Positions 35,518 to 43,404 of a DNA stretch of 43,404 nt are shown here, piece after piece. A model generated the notes under the pieces. The model did not search any database and was not told the origin of the DNA. It saw nothing but the letters and a program-made list of their open reading frames with translations. Both the position numbers and the translations under genes were made by a program. The stretch spans positions 1 through 43,404 of the forward strand of contig MSHL01000028.1 of assembly GCA_001941135.1 (NCBI GenBank). The letters are read 5' to 3'. The number at the start of each line of letters is the position of its first letter. The first letter of the stretch is position 1. The DNA comes from Ruminococcus sp. Zagget11. GTDB taxonomy: Bacteria; Bacillota; Clostridia; Oscillospirales; Ruminococcaceae.

Positions 35518-36011
35518 ATACAGTTTTTCTCTAAACTCAGCAGGGCAATTTTGGTATCAATCCCTGCCGCATACCCTGTCATGCCGCCCTTTGCGCCCAC
35601 TACACGGTGACATGGAACGATTATTGAAATTTTATTATGCCCCACAGCGCCGCCAACTGCCTGCGCCGACATTTTTACCCATTCTCCCCGCTTTTCAAGC
35701 TGCCTTGCAATATATCCGTAGGTAACGGTTTCACCATAGGGAATTTCATTTAAAATATTCCATACTGAAAGCTGAAAATCCGTTCCCACCAAATGAATTT
35801 TTGGCGTAAAATTCGGTTCTCTGCCCGAAAAATAAATGTCGAGCCATTTTCCTGCGCTGTCAAGAACAGGCATTTTCCTTTCCTCATGGTTATCACCCAA
35901 ATCTGCGGCATAATATTTCTGCCCCTTGAACCAAAGTCCCGTCAGACCTATACCATCGGCTGCAAGGAGAATTTCTCCAAACGGAGATGTATATATTGAA
36001 GTATATGCCAT
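35493..36011 (-). CDS. ogt: Methylated-DNA-protein-cysteine S-methyltransferase
   Basis: This suicide repair protein removes methyl groups from O6-methylguanine. The acceptor Cys is in IIVPCHRVVGAKG. The DNA-binding helix includes YGYIARQLEKRG, and GGMTGYAAGIDTKIALLSLE follows. ATG 36011 (172 residues, starting MAYTSIYTSPFGEI) matches the family start; a longer frame to 36056 lacks support. It follows queF by 59 bases on the same strand. Ogt and Ada C-terminal domains are alternatives in name only, since no Ada regulatory half is present. Confidence 0.95.
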   Translation of the reverse strand: MAYTSIYTSPFGEILLAADGIGLTGLWFKGQKYYAADLGDNHEERKMPVLDSAGKWLDIYFSGREPNFTPKIHLVGTDFQLSVWNILNEIPYGETVTYGYIARQLEKRGEWVKMSAQAVGGAVGHNKISIIVPCHRVVGAKGGMTGYAAGIDTKIALLSLEKNCIKSGGTVQ

Positions 36012-36070
36012 GATACCACCGCCAATACCAAAAATCCGCCCCCACCAGTATCGCATGGGGACGGATTTAA

Positions 36071-36568
36071 TTACCTGTTATCGATTTTTTCGGGATACAT
36101 ATCATGCTCGGAAAGCCGCTTAAATGCGACCTCCTCCCATTTAGTACCCTTTCTGCCGTAGTTGCAGTACGGGTCAATGGAAATACCGCCCCTGGGTGTA
36201 AACTTTCCCCAAACCTCAATATACCTGGGATCCATAAGCTTTATAAGATCCTTCATGATTATATTCACGCAGTCCTCATGGAAATCACCATGGTTGCGAA
36301 AGCTGAAAAGATACAGCTTCAGCGACTTGGATTCAACCATTCTTACATCGGGGATATAGGAGATGTAGATTGTGGCAAAGTCGGGCTGCCCTGTGATGGG
36401 ACAAAGACTTGTAAATTCGGGACAATTGAATTTTACAAAATAATCATTTTCGGGGTGCTTGTTTACAAAGGTTTCAAGCACCTGGGGAGCATAGTCCGCA
36501 GGATATTTCACTCCGCTGCTCCCAAGAAGGGAAATCCCCTCTTTCTCCTGTGCGTTACGTCCTTCCAT
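36071..36568 (-). CDS. queF: NADPH-dependent 7-cyano-7-deazaguanine reductase
   Basis: QueF reduces the nitrile preQ0 to preQ1. This is the short, single-domain Bacillus-type form (165 residues). The catalytic Cys lies in [23 protein letters not shown], and the conserved Glu and His in [13 protein letters not shown]. The start at 36568 follows AAAGGA by 9 bases; the in-frame ATG at 36586 is formed by that ribosome binding site and overlaps queC. It is 14 bases after queC, its pathway predecessor. Confidence 0.96.
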   Translation of the reverse strand: MEGRNAQEKEGISLLGSSGVKYPADYAPQVLETFVNKHPENDYFVKFNCPEFTSLCPITGQPDFATIYISYIPDVRMVESKSLKLYLFSFRNHGDFHEDCVNIIMKDLIKLMDPRYIEVWGKFTPRGGISIDPYCNYGRKGTKWEEVAFKRLSEHDMYPEKIDNR

Positions 36569-36582
36569 ACAGAACAATCCTT

Positions 36583-37260
36583 TCACATTAAATCTATTCC
36601 GTTGGCAAGAAATGCGGCGCGTCTGTCACGGCAGGTTCCGCATACGCCGCAGGGCTTATCGCCGCCCTCATAGCAGCTCCATGTAAGCTCATAGGGAACA
36701 GAAAGCCTTTTACCCACTGCAACTACTCCCGCCTTATTCATTCCCACAAAGGGTGCTTCAACGGTAAGCTGTCCCCCACTTCCCTCGTAAATCGCCTTGT
36801 TCATGGCTTCAACAAAGGAAACAGAGCAATCGGGATAAGCATTTCCCGCAGCATCATCGGAATGTGCGCCGTACATTATCCTTGAGCAGCCCTTTGAAAG
36901 GGCAACGCTTGCCGCCGCCGACAGGAAAAGACCGTTTCTGAAAGGAACATATGTTGAAACAGGTGTTCCCCCTGTCTTTTCCAGCTGCTCCGCATAGCTT
37001 TCGTGGGGTATTTCATTTTCCGACGACACCAGCAGCGAGCAGTCGGAGTATTCAAAGATAGATGACAAATTCAGCTTAATATGCTCCGTACCGTAATACT
37101 CCGCAACCTTATCCGCCGCCTCAATTTCCTTAAAATGCTTTTGACCGTAATACACGGACAGCGCAACCACATTATCCGCACCGTATCTGTCAACCGCAAC
37201 AGCCAACAGCGTTGTGCTGTCAACGCCGCCGCTGGAAAGAACAAGCGCTTTTTCGGACAT
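36583..37260 (-). CDS. queC: 7-cyano-7-deazaguanine synthase
   Basis: QueC makes preQ0 from carboxy-deazaguanine with ATP and ammonia. The PP-loop is [11 protein letters not shown] near residues 9-19. The zinc site is [20 protein letters not shown] near 195-215, with four Cys. The 225 residues are normal. ATG 37260 is about 10 bases from AAGGAGA; the in-frame ATG at 37269 is only one base from it. queD and queE are not in the window. No preQ1 riboswitch can fit upstream, because the GH5 gene ends 14 bases before it. Confidence 0.96.
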   Translation of the reverse strand: MSEKALVLSSGGVDSTTLLAVAVDRYGADNVVALSVYYGQKHFKEIEAADKVAEYYGTEHIKLNLSSIFEYSDCSLLVSSENEIPHESYAEQLEKTGGTPVSTYVPFRNGLFLSAAASVALSKGCSRIMYGAHSDDAAGNAYPDCSVSFVEAMNKAIYEGSGGQLTVEAPFVGMNKAGVVAVGKRLSVPYELTWSCYEGGDKPCGVCGTCRDRRAAFLANGIDLM

Positions 37261-37274
37261 TATTATCATTCTCC

Positions 37275-38528
37275 TTATTCCGTAACAGGTGGCTCTATTT
37301 CGTAATCCTCACCGCTTGCAGCCCGCATTATTGCCTCGGTAAGCTCAGGGTGAATGTTTTCGGCGGTAAGGCGGTCAAAAAGTCCGAATCCCTCGCCGGA
37401 AATTCCGTCATAGCCGTTATCCCAGAAAATAGGCAGCAGCCCATATTCCTTCATGGTTTTGGTTACATACTCGATATAATATCTGCGATAATCGGATTTA
37501 GAGGTGTCCTTGGTTCTTGTGGCACCGTACTCACCTATAATAACAGGTACGCCGGCATCGTCAATGAAACGTTCCTTCATCATGGCGCAAACCTGTTCAA
37601 CCCAGTCCTCCTGACCCCAGCTGTCGGTTTCGGTTCCATATTGTCCCCAATCACCGCTGCCCTCTCCCGCAAAGCTCCAAGGGTCATAGAAATGCACCTC
37701 AACTATGATACGGTTTTCGATGGTATCGTTAGGTATTTCCAAGTTTTCATAAGCCTGCTGGGCATTGGTGTTATAAGCCTGCACAATAAGATATCTGCTT
37801 GCGTTGTTGCCGCCGGTCGCTCTTACGGTATTCACAAAAAGCTGATTAATTTTTCCCGTCAGACGAGTATACTCACTTGTGGGATTATTATAACCGTGGT
37901 GGAATTCGTTCATGCCTGCAAACATAAGGTGATCGCCGTAGCCCTCAAAATAATTGGCAATCTGAGTCCACAGCTTGGCATACTTATCAAGCATAGCCTC
38001 CTCGTCCTCAGGCTCGCAATTAAGCCATGCCTGATCGGTGTCGTTTCCGTCATGGTGTAGGTTGATGATAACATACATATCATTCTCGATACAGTAGTCC
38101 ACAACCTCCGCAACCCTTGCAAACCATTCCTCGTCAATGGTATAATCGGGTGCTTCGCCAAAATGACCCATCCAAGTTACGGGAACACGGACTGTATCAA
38201 ATCCTGCCTCCTTAACTGAATCGATAAGCTCCTTTGTCACCTTGGGATTTCCCCATGAGGTTTCCGAGGCAAGACCTGTACCTACTGAGTCCAGTGAATT
38301 TCCCAAATTCCAACCTATTTTCATCTCGGAAACATACTCAAGAGCGGTTTTGGAAAAATCGTAGGTTTGTTCATAGTCGGAGGCTTCCTCAACAATTTCA
38401 GCAGTTTCAGTAGTCGTTTCGGATCGGGCTGTATCATCGGTAACCTCCGTAGAGCCGCTGCCGCAGCCCGTAAGCAGCATTGAAGCGGCTATGGAAAATG
38501 CGGTAACGATAGATAAAAGCTTTTTCAT
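37275..38528 (-). CDS. GH5 family endoglucanase-like lipoprotein
   Basis: The enzyme should hydrolyse beta-1,4-glucans such as cellulose or related plant glucans. The 417 residues begin with a lipoprotein signal (LLTGC, Cys 22) and a Thr/Glu-rich linker to about 55. The GH5 barrel contains IGWNLGNSLDS near 71-81, VRVPVTWMGH near 113-122, INLHHDGN near 155-162, the acid/base Glu 208 (FAGMNEFHHG) and the nucleophile Glu 333 (VIIGEYGA). No carbohydrate-binding or dockerin module is attached, so it is a membrane-tethered enzyme. The subfamily is uncertain (GH5_4-like). It lies directly upstream of queC on the same strand, 14 bases apart. Confidence 0.93.
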   Translation of the reverse strand: MKKLLSIVTAFSIAASMLLTGCGSGSTEVTDDTARSETTTETAEIVEEASDYEQTYDFSKTALEYVSEMKIGWNLGNSLDSVGTGLASETSWGNPKVTKELIDSVKEAGFDTVRVPVTWMGHFGEAPDYTIDEEWFARVAEVVDYCIENDMYVIINLHHDGNDTDQAWLNCEPEDEEAMLDKYAKLWTQIANYFEGYGDHLMFAGMNEFHHGYNNPTSEYTRLTGKINQLFVNTVRATGGNNASRYLIVQAYNTNAQQAYENLEIPNDTIENRIIVEVHFYDPWSFAGEGSGDWGQYGTETDSWGQEDWVEQVCAMMKERFIDDAGVPVIIGEYGATRTKDTSKSDYRRYYIEYVTKTMKEYGLLPIFWDNGYDGISGEGFGLFDRLTAENIHPELTEAIMRAASGEDYEIEPPVTE

Positions 38529-38635
38529 ATAAAATTTCCTTCCATGTCAAAAAATACTAACGGTATAATATCACTTTATCGGGGTATGCTTTTAAGGTAA
38601 TATTCTCAGCAAAATACGTAAGTCAAGGTGAAAAT

Positions 38636-39058
38636 ATGAACAGTGTGTATTCTGAAAAAAAGCCAAGCCATGCCCTCGAATATTTAATTGTCTATCTTAT
38701 CGGCGGTATAGGTTATTCGATGATTGAGGTAGTCACAAGGGGCTATACCCATTGGTCAATGACATTGACAGGAGGTCTTTGCCTGTTGATCATGTACATT
38801 CATTTCGGACGCCACCCCAACGAGGGACTTCTGACAAAATGCCTGTTCGGTATGATTGTCATTACCTCACTGGAATTTATTGTGGGCTGTATAGTGAATT
38901 TACTTCTTGGGTGGAACGTGTGGGACTACTCCAATATGCATATGAACCTACTGGGACAGATATGTCTTGCTTTTTCATCGGCATGGTTTTTACTGGGAGT
39001 ACCTGTTTCGTATCTGTGCGAAGCACTCCGCAGCGGTTTGAGAATTACCGAGCATTGA
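38636..39058 (+). CDS. CmpB-like four-helix membrane protein (putative ABC transporter type IV)
   Basis: The 140 residues hold four hydrophobic segments. The first half, GGIGYSMIEVVTRGYTHWSMTLTGGLCLL, matches the PF06541 family, annotated as putative ABC-transporter type IV (CmpB). No ATPase or other partner is adjacent, and the family name rests on old evidence, so function is uncertain. An AAGGTGAAA site precedes the ATG. It is transcribed away from the GH5 gene (107-base divergent gap) and ends 2 bases from the convergent purB stop. Confidence 0.82.
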   Translation: MNSVYSEKKPSHALEYLIVYLIGGIGYSMIEVVTRGYTHWSMTLTGGLCLLIMYIHFGRHPNEGLLTKCLFGMIVITSLEFIVGCIVNLLLGWNVWDYSNMHMNLLGQICLAFSSAWFLLGVPVSYLCEALRSGLRITEH

Positions 39059-39060
39059 AA

Positions 39061-40497
39061 TTACACGTTAATCTCAGCGGACTCGTGAGAATATTCGGGA
39101 TAACGCTTAAGAACAGGCTTTACGCAGTTTTCGATAAACTCGGTAACCTGCTCTGAGCTTCTTCCCGTGAAGTTTTCAGGCTTGAGAATGGACTCAATTT
39201 CATCTCTTTCAAGACCGAATGAGGGATCTGCAAGCACTCTTTCGATAAGGTCGTTTTCAAGTCCCTCTTCCTTAACCATCTTACCTGCCTGCATTGCATA
39301 GGTACGCAGCTTTTCGTGCAGCTCCTGTCTGTCGCCGCCCTTTTTAACGGCGCTCATCATAATGTTCTCCGACGCCATAAAGGGCAGCTCCTTCATTATT
39401 CTTGCGTGGATAACCTTGTCATACACCACAAGACCCGATGTGACGTTTATCATAATATTGAGTATCGCATCACAGGCAAGGAAGCCCTCCGCTACGGAAA
39501 TACGCTTATTTGCAGAGTCATCGAGGGTACGTTCAAGCCACTGTGTTCCCGCAGTAAAGGAGGGGTTAAGGGTATCTATCATAAGATACCTTGCAAGAGC
39601 GCATATTCTTTCGCAGCGCATGGGATTTCTCTTGTAGGGCATAGCCGATGAACCGATCTGATGCGCCTCAAAGGGTTCTTCCATTTCCTTGAAGTTCTGG
39701 AGTATTCTCATATCGTTTGCGAATTTCATGGCAGTCTGAGCAATTCCGCCGAGAGTAGCGATAATCTGGGAATCAATCTTTCTGGAATAGGTTTGTCCCG
39801 AAACGGGAACTACGTCTTCAAAGCCCATTTCCTCGGCAATCATTCTTTCAAGGGACTTTATCTTGTCGGTATCACCGTCAAAAAGCTCCATAAAGGATGC
39901 CTGTGTACCTGTCGTACCCTTTGAACCCAGCAGCTTCAATCCCTTTATTCTGTATTCAAGCTCATCAAGATCCATAAGCAGCTCATTTATCCAAAGTGTG
40001 GCCCTTTTCCCCACTGTTGTAAGCTGTGCGGGCTGCAAATGTGTATATGCCAAAGCAGGCATATCCTTATATTTCTCCGCAAAATCGGAAAGCTGAGAAA
40101 TAACCGTAACCATTTTTTTCAGTATTATCTGCATTGCGTCCCGCATAACGATAATATCGGTGTTGTCGCCTACATAGCAGGACGTTGCGCCAAGGTGTAT
40201 GATACCCTTTGCGTTGGGGCAGGCAAGACCGTATGTGTAAACGTGTGCCATAACATCGTGACGCACCTCCTTCTCTCGCTGAGCGGCAGCATCATAGTCT
40301 ATATTGTCTACGTTTGCCTCAAGCTCCTTAACCTGTTCCTCGGTAATAGGCAGACCAAGCTTCATTTCGGCTCTGGCAAGCGCTACCCACAGCTTACGCC
40401 ATGTGGTAAACTTTTTGTCAGCGGAAAAAACATATTGCATTTCCTTGCTTGCATATCTTGTACAAAAGGGGGATTCATAAGAATTTGTATTTTGCAT
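39061..40497 (-). CDS. purB: Adenylosuccinate lyase
   Basis: PurB releases fumarate in two purine-synthesis steps (SAICAR and adenylosuccinate). The superfamily signature SSAMPYKRNPMRCERIC is near 290-306. The segments GATSCYVGDNTD, LPALAYTHLQPAQLTTVGKR-like and GTQASFMELF are also present. The 478 residues are typical of this long Clostridia/animal-like subgroup. ATG 40497 is about 8 bases after AGGAG; the in-frame GTG at 40506 is inside that site. It appears to be a single-gene unit behind a strong promoter. Confidence 0.96.
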   Translation of the reverse strand: MQNTNSYESPFCTRYASKEMQYVFSADKKFTTWRKLWVALARAEMKLGLPITEEQVKELEANVDNIDYDAAAQREKEVRHDVMAHVYTYGLACPNAKGIIHLGATSCYVGDNTDIIVMRDAMQIILKKMVTVISQLSDFAEKYKDMPALAYTHLQPAQLTTVGKRATLWINELLMDLDELEYRIKGLKLLGSKGTTGTQASFMELFDGDTDKIKSLERMIAEEMGFEDVVPVSGQTYSRKIDSQIIATLGGIAQTAMKFANDMRILQNFKEMEEPFEAHQIGSSAMPYKRNPMRCERICALARYLMIDTLNPSFTAGTQWLERTLDDSANKRISVAEGFLACDAILNIMINVTSGLVVYDKVIHARIMKELPFMASENIMMSAVKKGGDRQELHEKLRTYAMQAGKMVKEEGLENDLIERVLADPSFGLERDEIESILKPENFTGRSSEQVTEFIENCVKPVLKRYPEYSHESAEINV

Positions 40498-40541
40498 AAT
40501 ATTCACTCCTGTATTTAATATTAAATGACATATACAAGGGT

Positions 40542-40570
40542 ATTATAACACACAAATATTATTTTTTCAA
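40542..40570 (-). promoter_or_regulatory. Sigma-A promoter of purB
   Basis: On the minus strand TTGAAA (40565-40570) and perfect TATAAT (40542-40547) are 17 bases apart, with TG in the extended -10 position. No purine riboswitch aptamer can be seen in the short leader. Confidence 0.87.
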
Positions 40571-40641
40571 GTAGCAGAGCGGAAATTATTATGCACACCC
40601 TCACAAAACGCAGAAAACCGCCGACACTTTATCGGATAAGT

Positions 40642-40690
40642 AAAAATAATTGCCTCCGACAGCTCACAGACAAGTGATATCGGAGGCAAT
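40642..40690 (-). terminator. Terminator after the VWA gene
   Basis: ATTGCCTCCGA at 40649-40659 pairs perfectly with TCGGAGGCAAT at 40680-40690. On the minus strand the stem is followed by TTATTTTTA. It lies between the VWA gene and the purB promoter and separates the two units. Confidence 0.9.
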
Positions 40691-40740
40691 TTTAATTGTT
40701 ACAAATCGGCAAACACTGCAAGCTTCGCAGATCTATTTCC

Positions 40741-43404
40741 TTAATAAATGTAAAGCTGCAATGTTACATTCTGTCCGCCTAAATATGCCGCATATTGATA
40801 TGTCGGGGTACTTCCGGGAGTATAAATGGGCGAACGCACAAGAGTGATCTTGGTAACTCTTCCGGGTGAATTACTGTCATATGCTTCAAGAACATAGTTA
40901 TTGGGATTGGACGCATCTCTTATAAGTCTTACCGCGTTCATGGCGGAACCGTTCACCGATATAACGGCGGGTCTGCCGGAGGTAAGCTCATCCACAAGCG
41001 CATCAAGCGCCACATCACCGTCATATCCGAAATCACAGACTGTAGAGTGCTGTGCGGAATCGGGAAGATAACAGAAGTATCGGATCATGTTAATTACCTC
41101 TAAATCATTACCCTCGCACCTTGTGCTGTCTATATACACGTTTTCATAGCTGCTGAACTGCTTTACCGTCTTGAATGTTATCTTGCGGCAGAAGCGCAGG
41201 AAATCAGACTCCGCAGGGAATGTACCGGTGTAATCCGTAGTCAGAACGCCCATATTATGATTGTCAATGTAGGTTCTTGCCGCGGATGTATAGGGCAATA
41301 CACCATCATCGTCCACATCAGTGTAATCCCATTTACTGGGCAAATTCAAATATTGCTGATACACATCGAGTATATCCAATGTAAGATCCGACAGATAAGC
41401 CTTTCCGTCCGCTATGCTTTCAATGCCGCTTACATCATATCCCGCAACCACTGTGCCGTCCATAGTAATATACGAGTCCTCCGCAAGCTCCAATGTTCCG
41501 GAGTAATACGCCATGTTAAGTCCCGCAATTCCGAAGTCGGCACCTGTAAGGGCAAAATCCGTGCGGAAATTCGTGTAGGTAAGTCCGTCCTTTGAAACAT
41601 CAAATCCGCTGTCTGCAATAAGATATCCTACGGAAATAGCTGTGCCGCTGTCATTATCGCTGTCGCTTTCATCGGAGGTAACGATTACACGGTTATAAGA
41701 CATGGAGCTTTGAATTTTCTCATAAATGTTCTCAAGTGCATCTGCGTTGGTTGCTTGGAAGAATTGCCCGTTTGTACGATTGGCAATATCAAGCAGATAA
41801 TCCGCATCTATGTATTTTCCCAAGCCTATGGTAAATATGGTAATATCCTTTTCGTTGGCAGCTTCTATAGCGGCATCGTCCGCAGCGCTGTTATAGGTTG
41901 TCGGCATACCGTCAGTCAGCAGTATAATATAATTTTTGTCGTTTACATCGCTGTCGTCAAATTCCTCAACAGCGGATGAAATCGCTCCCGCTATCTCCGT
42001 TCCGGAAAAATATTGCGACTTGTACCTTATAGCGTCAATGCTTTCCTTGACGCTTTCGGAATCATCGGAAATATGTGAAATCAGCGTGTAGTTGCCGGAA
42101 AATTTGGCGGCGCCGTATTCGGCATTTTCATTGAGCTTGTCTATAAGCCCAATAGAGAAATCAAGACGCTTAAATTCAACGTCATTTTCCTCGGAATTTT
42201 CACAAAGCTCCTCCGGGTACATAGAGCCTGAATTATCTATAAGGAAGAAAACCCTCGTTGTGCTTTCCTCGGTTATTATACCCGAATCCGCGAGAAGATA
42301 TATACCGCCCTCATTAACCTCCGCAGTTACCGTATTGTCGGAGGCAAGCGTGCTGTCCACTTGGTCAAAGCTTAGAGTATCACTGTTGAAGCGATATACG
42401 GAAAGTGCGGATGCCTGCGTTTTCCAGTGATTAAGCTCCTCCTCCGTGTAAGCAAAGGTCAAGGTGACCGTTCCGCTGTAATCCATGTAAAGCTCACAGG
42501 CTGTACCGATAAGTCCTGATGTTCCCTGAATACTGTTGTTATCGCTGTCTGTAAGGGTAATTACAGCCGTCTTTGGCGCATTTTCGGCGGAAACGGTTAC
42601 AGTGCTTGCGGAAAGGGAAACCGAGGAATAAACCCCTGTATCGGGAGTACTGCCGCCCGTCATTTCCGCAAGCGGATCAAGACCGTTCATAACCTCCGCG
42701 CCGTCCAAAAGACCGTTGCCGTCTGAATCGGGATTAAGAGGGTCTGTCTTGGAAACGTTTATTTCATAGTAATCCGAAAGTCCGTCGGAATCGCTGTCGG
42801 CAAGTCCTATGGCAAGCCCTGCCTCCTCCTTTTCCTCCGCAGTCATGGAATACGAGGATGAAAGAGTGTATTCGCGGCTGGAATCGTTGACAGATTTGCT
42901 TTGACCTGTCAGCTTAAGGTCAAGCTCATCGTAATAATCGCTGTTGGCACCCGTGGTATATATAAATATTCCTACATAGGCTATGACAATTACAATGAAT
43001 ACAACCGCCGCAGCGCGCATTGCCGCCATACTTCTCATACCCGCATCAACGGCGGATATCTTCACTTTCTTCTTCTTAGCAGGTGTCTTGGTTGGCTTTT
43101 TACCGCCTGCATTAGCAGCTTTCTCGGCTTCCTCCGCCTTTAGCTTCTCCAACTTCTCTATAGCCCGAAGCTCCGCCTTATGCTCCTCTGCAATACGTGC
43201 GTTTTCGGCGGCAATTGCGGCTTTTTTGGCAGATTCCTCCGCTCTTTGGGCAGCCTCCGCCTCTTTCTGCGCATTTTCACGGCGCAGCTTCATATTTTGC
43301 GCATCCTCACGCTCTTTTCTGCGCTTAGCTAAGGCTAAATCCCTGTCAAGAGCATCCATTGACCCGGAATATTCCTCATCATAGTAGTTAAGGGTATGCT
43401 GTTT
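40741..43404 (-). CDS. Large membrane-anchored VWA domain protein, 5' end outside the window
   Basis: The frame stays open for 15 codons beyond the first ATG (43359) to the right edge, with no good ribosome binding site, so the true start probably lies outside. Counting from that ATG: residues 1-90 are a Lys/Glu/Ala-rich likely coiled coil; 90-101 Lys-rich; 114-135 a membrane helix; 188-223 two thrombospondin type 3-like calcium repeats (DSDSDGLSDYYEI, DPLNPDSDGNGLLDG). A von Willebrand A domain spans about 368-552, with complete MIDAS residues DNSGS at 375-379, Thr 454 and Asp 483. The end, about 675-872, looks papain-like but without its catalytic His. A surface adhesion or protein-binding role is likely. 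Confidence 0.88.
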   Translation of the reverse strand, partial: KQHTLNYYDEEYSGSMDALDRDLALAKRRKEREDAQNMKLRRENAQKEAEAAQRAEESAKKAAIAAENARIAEEHKAELRAIEKLEKLKAEEAEKAANAGGKKPTKTPAKKKKVKISAVDAGMRSMAAMRAAAVVFIVIVIAYVGIFIYTTGANSDYYDELDLKLTGQSKSVNDSSREYTLSSSYSMTAEEKEEAGLAIGLADSDSDGLSDYYEINVSKTDPLNPDSDGNGLLDGAEVMNGLDPLAEMTGGSTPDTGVYSSVSLSASTVTVSAENAPKTAVITLTDSDNNSIQGTSGLIGTACELYMDYSGTVTLTFAYTEEELNHWKTQASALSVYRFNSDTLSFDQVDSTLASDNTVTAEVNEGGIYLLADSGIITEESTTRVFFLIDNSGSMYPEELCENSEENDVEFKRLDFSIGLIDKLNENAEYGAAKFSGNYTLISHISDDSESVKESIDAIRYKSQYFSGTEIAGAISSAVEEFDDSDVNDKNYIILLTDGMPTTYNSAADDAAIEAANEKDITIFTIGLGKYIDADYLLDIANRTNGQFFQATNADALENIYEKIQSSMSYNRVIVTSDESDSDNDSGTAISVGYLIADSGFDVSKDGLTYTNFRTDFALTGADFGIAGLNMAYYSGTLELAEDSYITMDGTVVAGYDVSGIESIADGKAYLSDLTLDILDVYQQYLNLPSKWDYTDVDDDGVLPYTSAARTYIDNHNMGVLTTDYTGTFPAESDFLRFCRKITFKTVKQFSSYENVYIDSTRCEGNDLEVINMIRYFCYLPDSAQHSTVCDFGYDGDVALDALVDELTSGRPAVISVNGSAMNAVRLIRDASNPNNYVLEAYDSNSPGRVTKITLVRSPIYTPGSTPTYQYAAYLGGQNVTLQLYIY

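Noticed and set aside
37261..37300. A preQ1 riboswitch in front of queC
   Set aside because: Only 14 bases separate queC from the end of the GH5 gene, too few for an aptamer.
37212..38060. A 282-codon open frame on the plus strand opposite queC and the GH5 gene
   Set aside because: It spans the ends of two well-supported genes on the other strand and resembles no protein family.

Overview
The window looks like a piece of a Clostridia chromosome, most likely a gut or rumen Oscillospiraceae/Ruminococcus-type bacterium. This rests on several things seen together: Firmicutes-style gene order (rplI-dnaB-tilS-hpt-ftsH and scpA-scpB-DUF2953-gerW-dac-rluB), a GerW/YtfJ sporulation protein, strong AAGGAG-type ribosome binding sites, a GH5 cellulase-family lipoprotein, and a fungal/archaeal-type aspartate-semialdehyde dehydrogenase behind a lysine riboswitch. 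I saw no phage, insertion sequence, CRISPR array, tRNA or rRNA. It is mostly a core chromosomal region with a few accessory genes.

Layout. 1-6.5 kb (+): end of a SUFU-domain gene, then ribosomal protein L9, replicative helicase, tRNA-Ile lysidine synthase, hypoxanthine phosphoribosyltransferase and FtsH, closed by a terminator. 6.6-9.7 kb (+): CPBP membrane protease, a MazF-type RNase with no visible antitoxin, and a sodium-dependent (NSS/SNF) transporter split by a one-base shift in a run of seven G. 9.9-12.8 kb (+): L-aspartate oxidase, zinc-type L28, then a DUF4430 lipoprotein overlapping an ECF-type membrane component. 13-18.2 kb (+): site-2 protease, condensin partners ScpA and ScpB, DUF2953 protein, GerW, a penicillin-binding carboxypeptidase and a pseudouridine synthase.

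18.2-23.2 kb (-): one operon running DUF951, release factor 1, threonylcarbamoyl-AMP synthase, CoaE, lytic transglycosylase and M18 aminopeptidase. 23.3-24.8 kb (+): an unrecognised 101-residue protein and an S1-repeat protein whose two flanks carry related hairpin repeats. 24.8-28.9 kb (-): GlyA, a membrane ankyrin protein, RarA and a leucine-rich-repeat protein. 29-32.2 kb (-): QueA, a PAS protein, Tgt and a frameshifted HAD phosphatase. 32.3-35.4 kb (+): lysine riboswitch, asd, dapA, dapB. 35.5-38.5 kb (-): GH5 lipoprotein, QueC, QueF and Ogt. 38.6-43.4 kb: CmpB-like membrane protein (+), PurB (-), and a large membrane-anchored VWA protein (-) running off the right edge.

How they fit together. 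Four queuosine genes (queC, queF, tgt, queA) lie in two separate minus-strand groups on either side of the lysine operon. The asd-dapA-dapB group makes the lysine and diaminopimelate precursor and has a textbook promoter, aptamer and terminator. I found no clear-cut new multi-gene system. The best leads are the DUF4430/ECF pair, the VWA protein with an apparently inactive papain-like end, the PAS protein inside the queuosine operon, the repeat pair around the S1 gene, and the homopolymer frameshift in the transporter.
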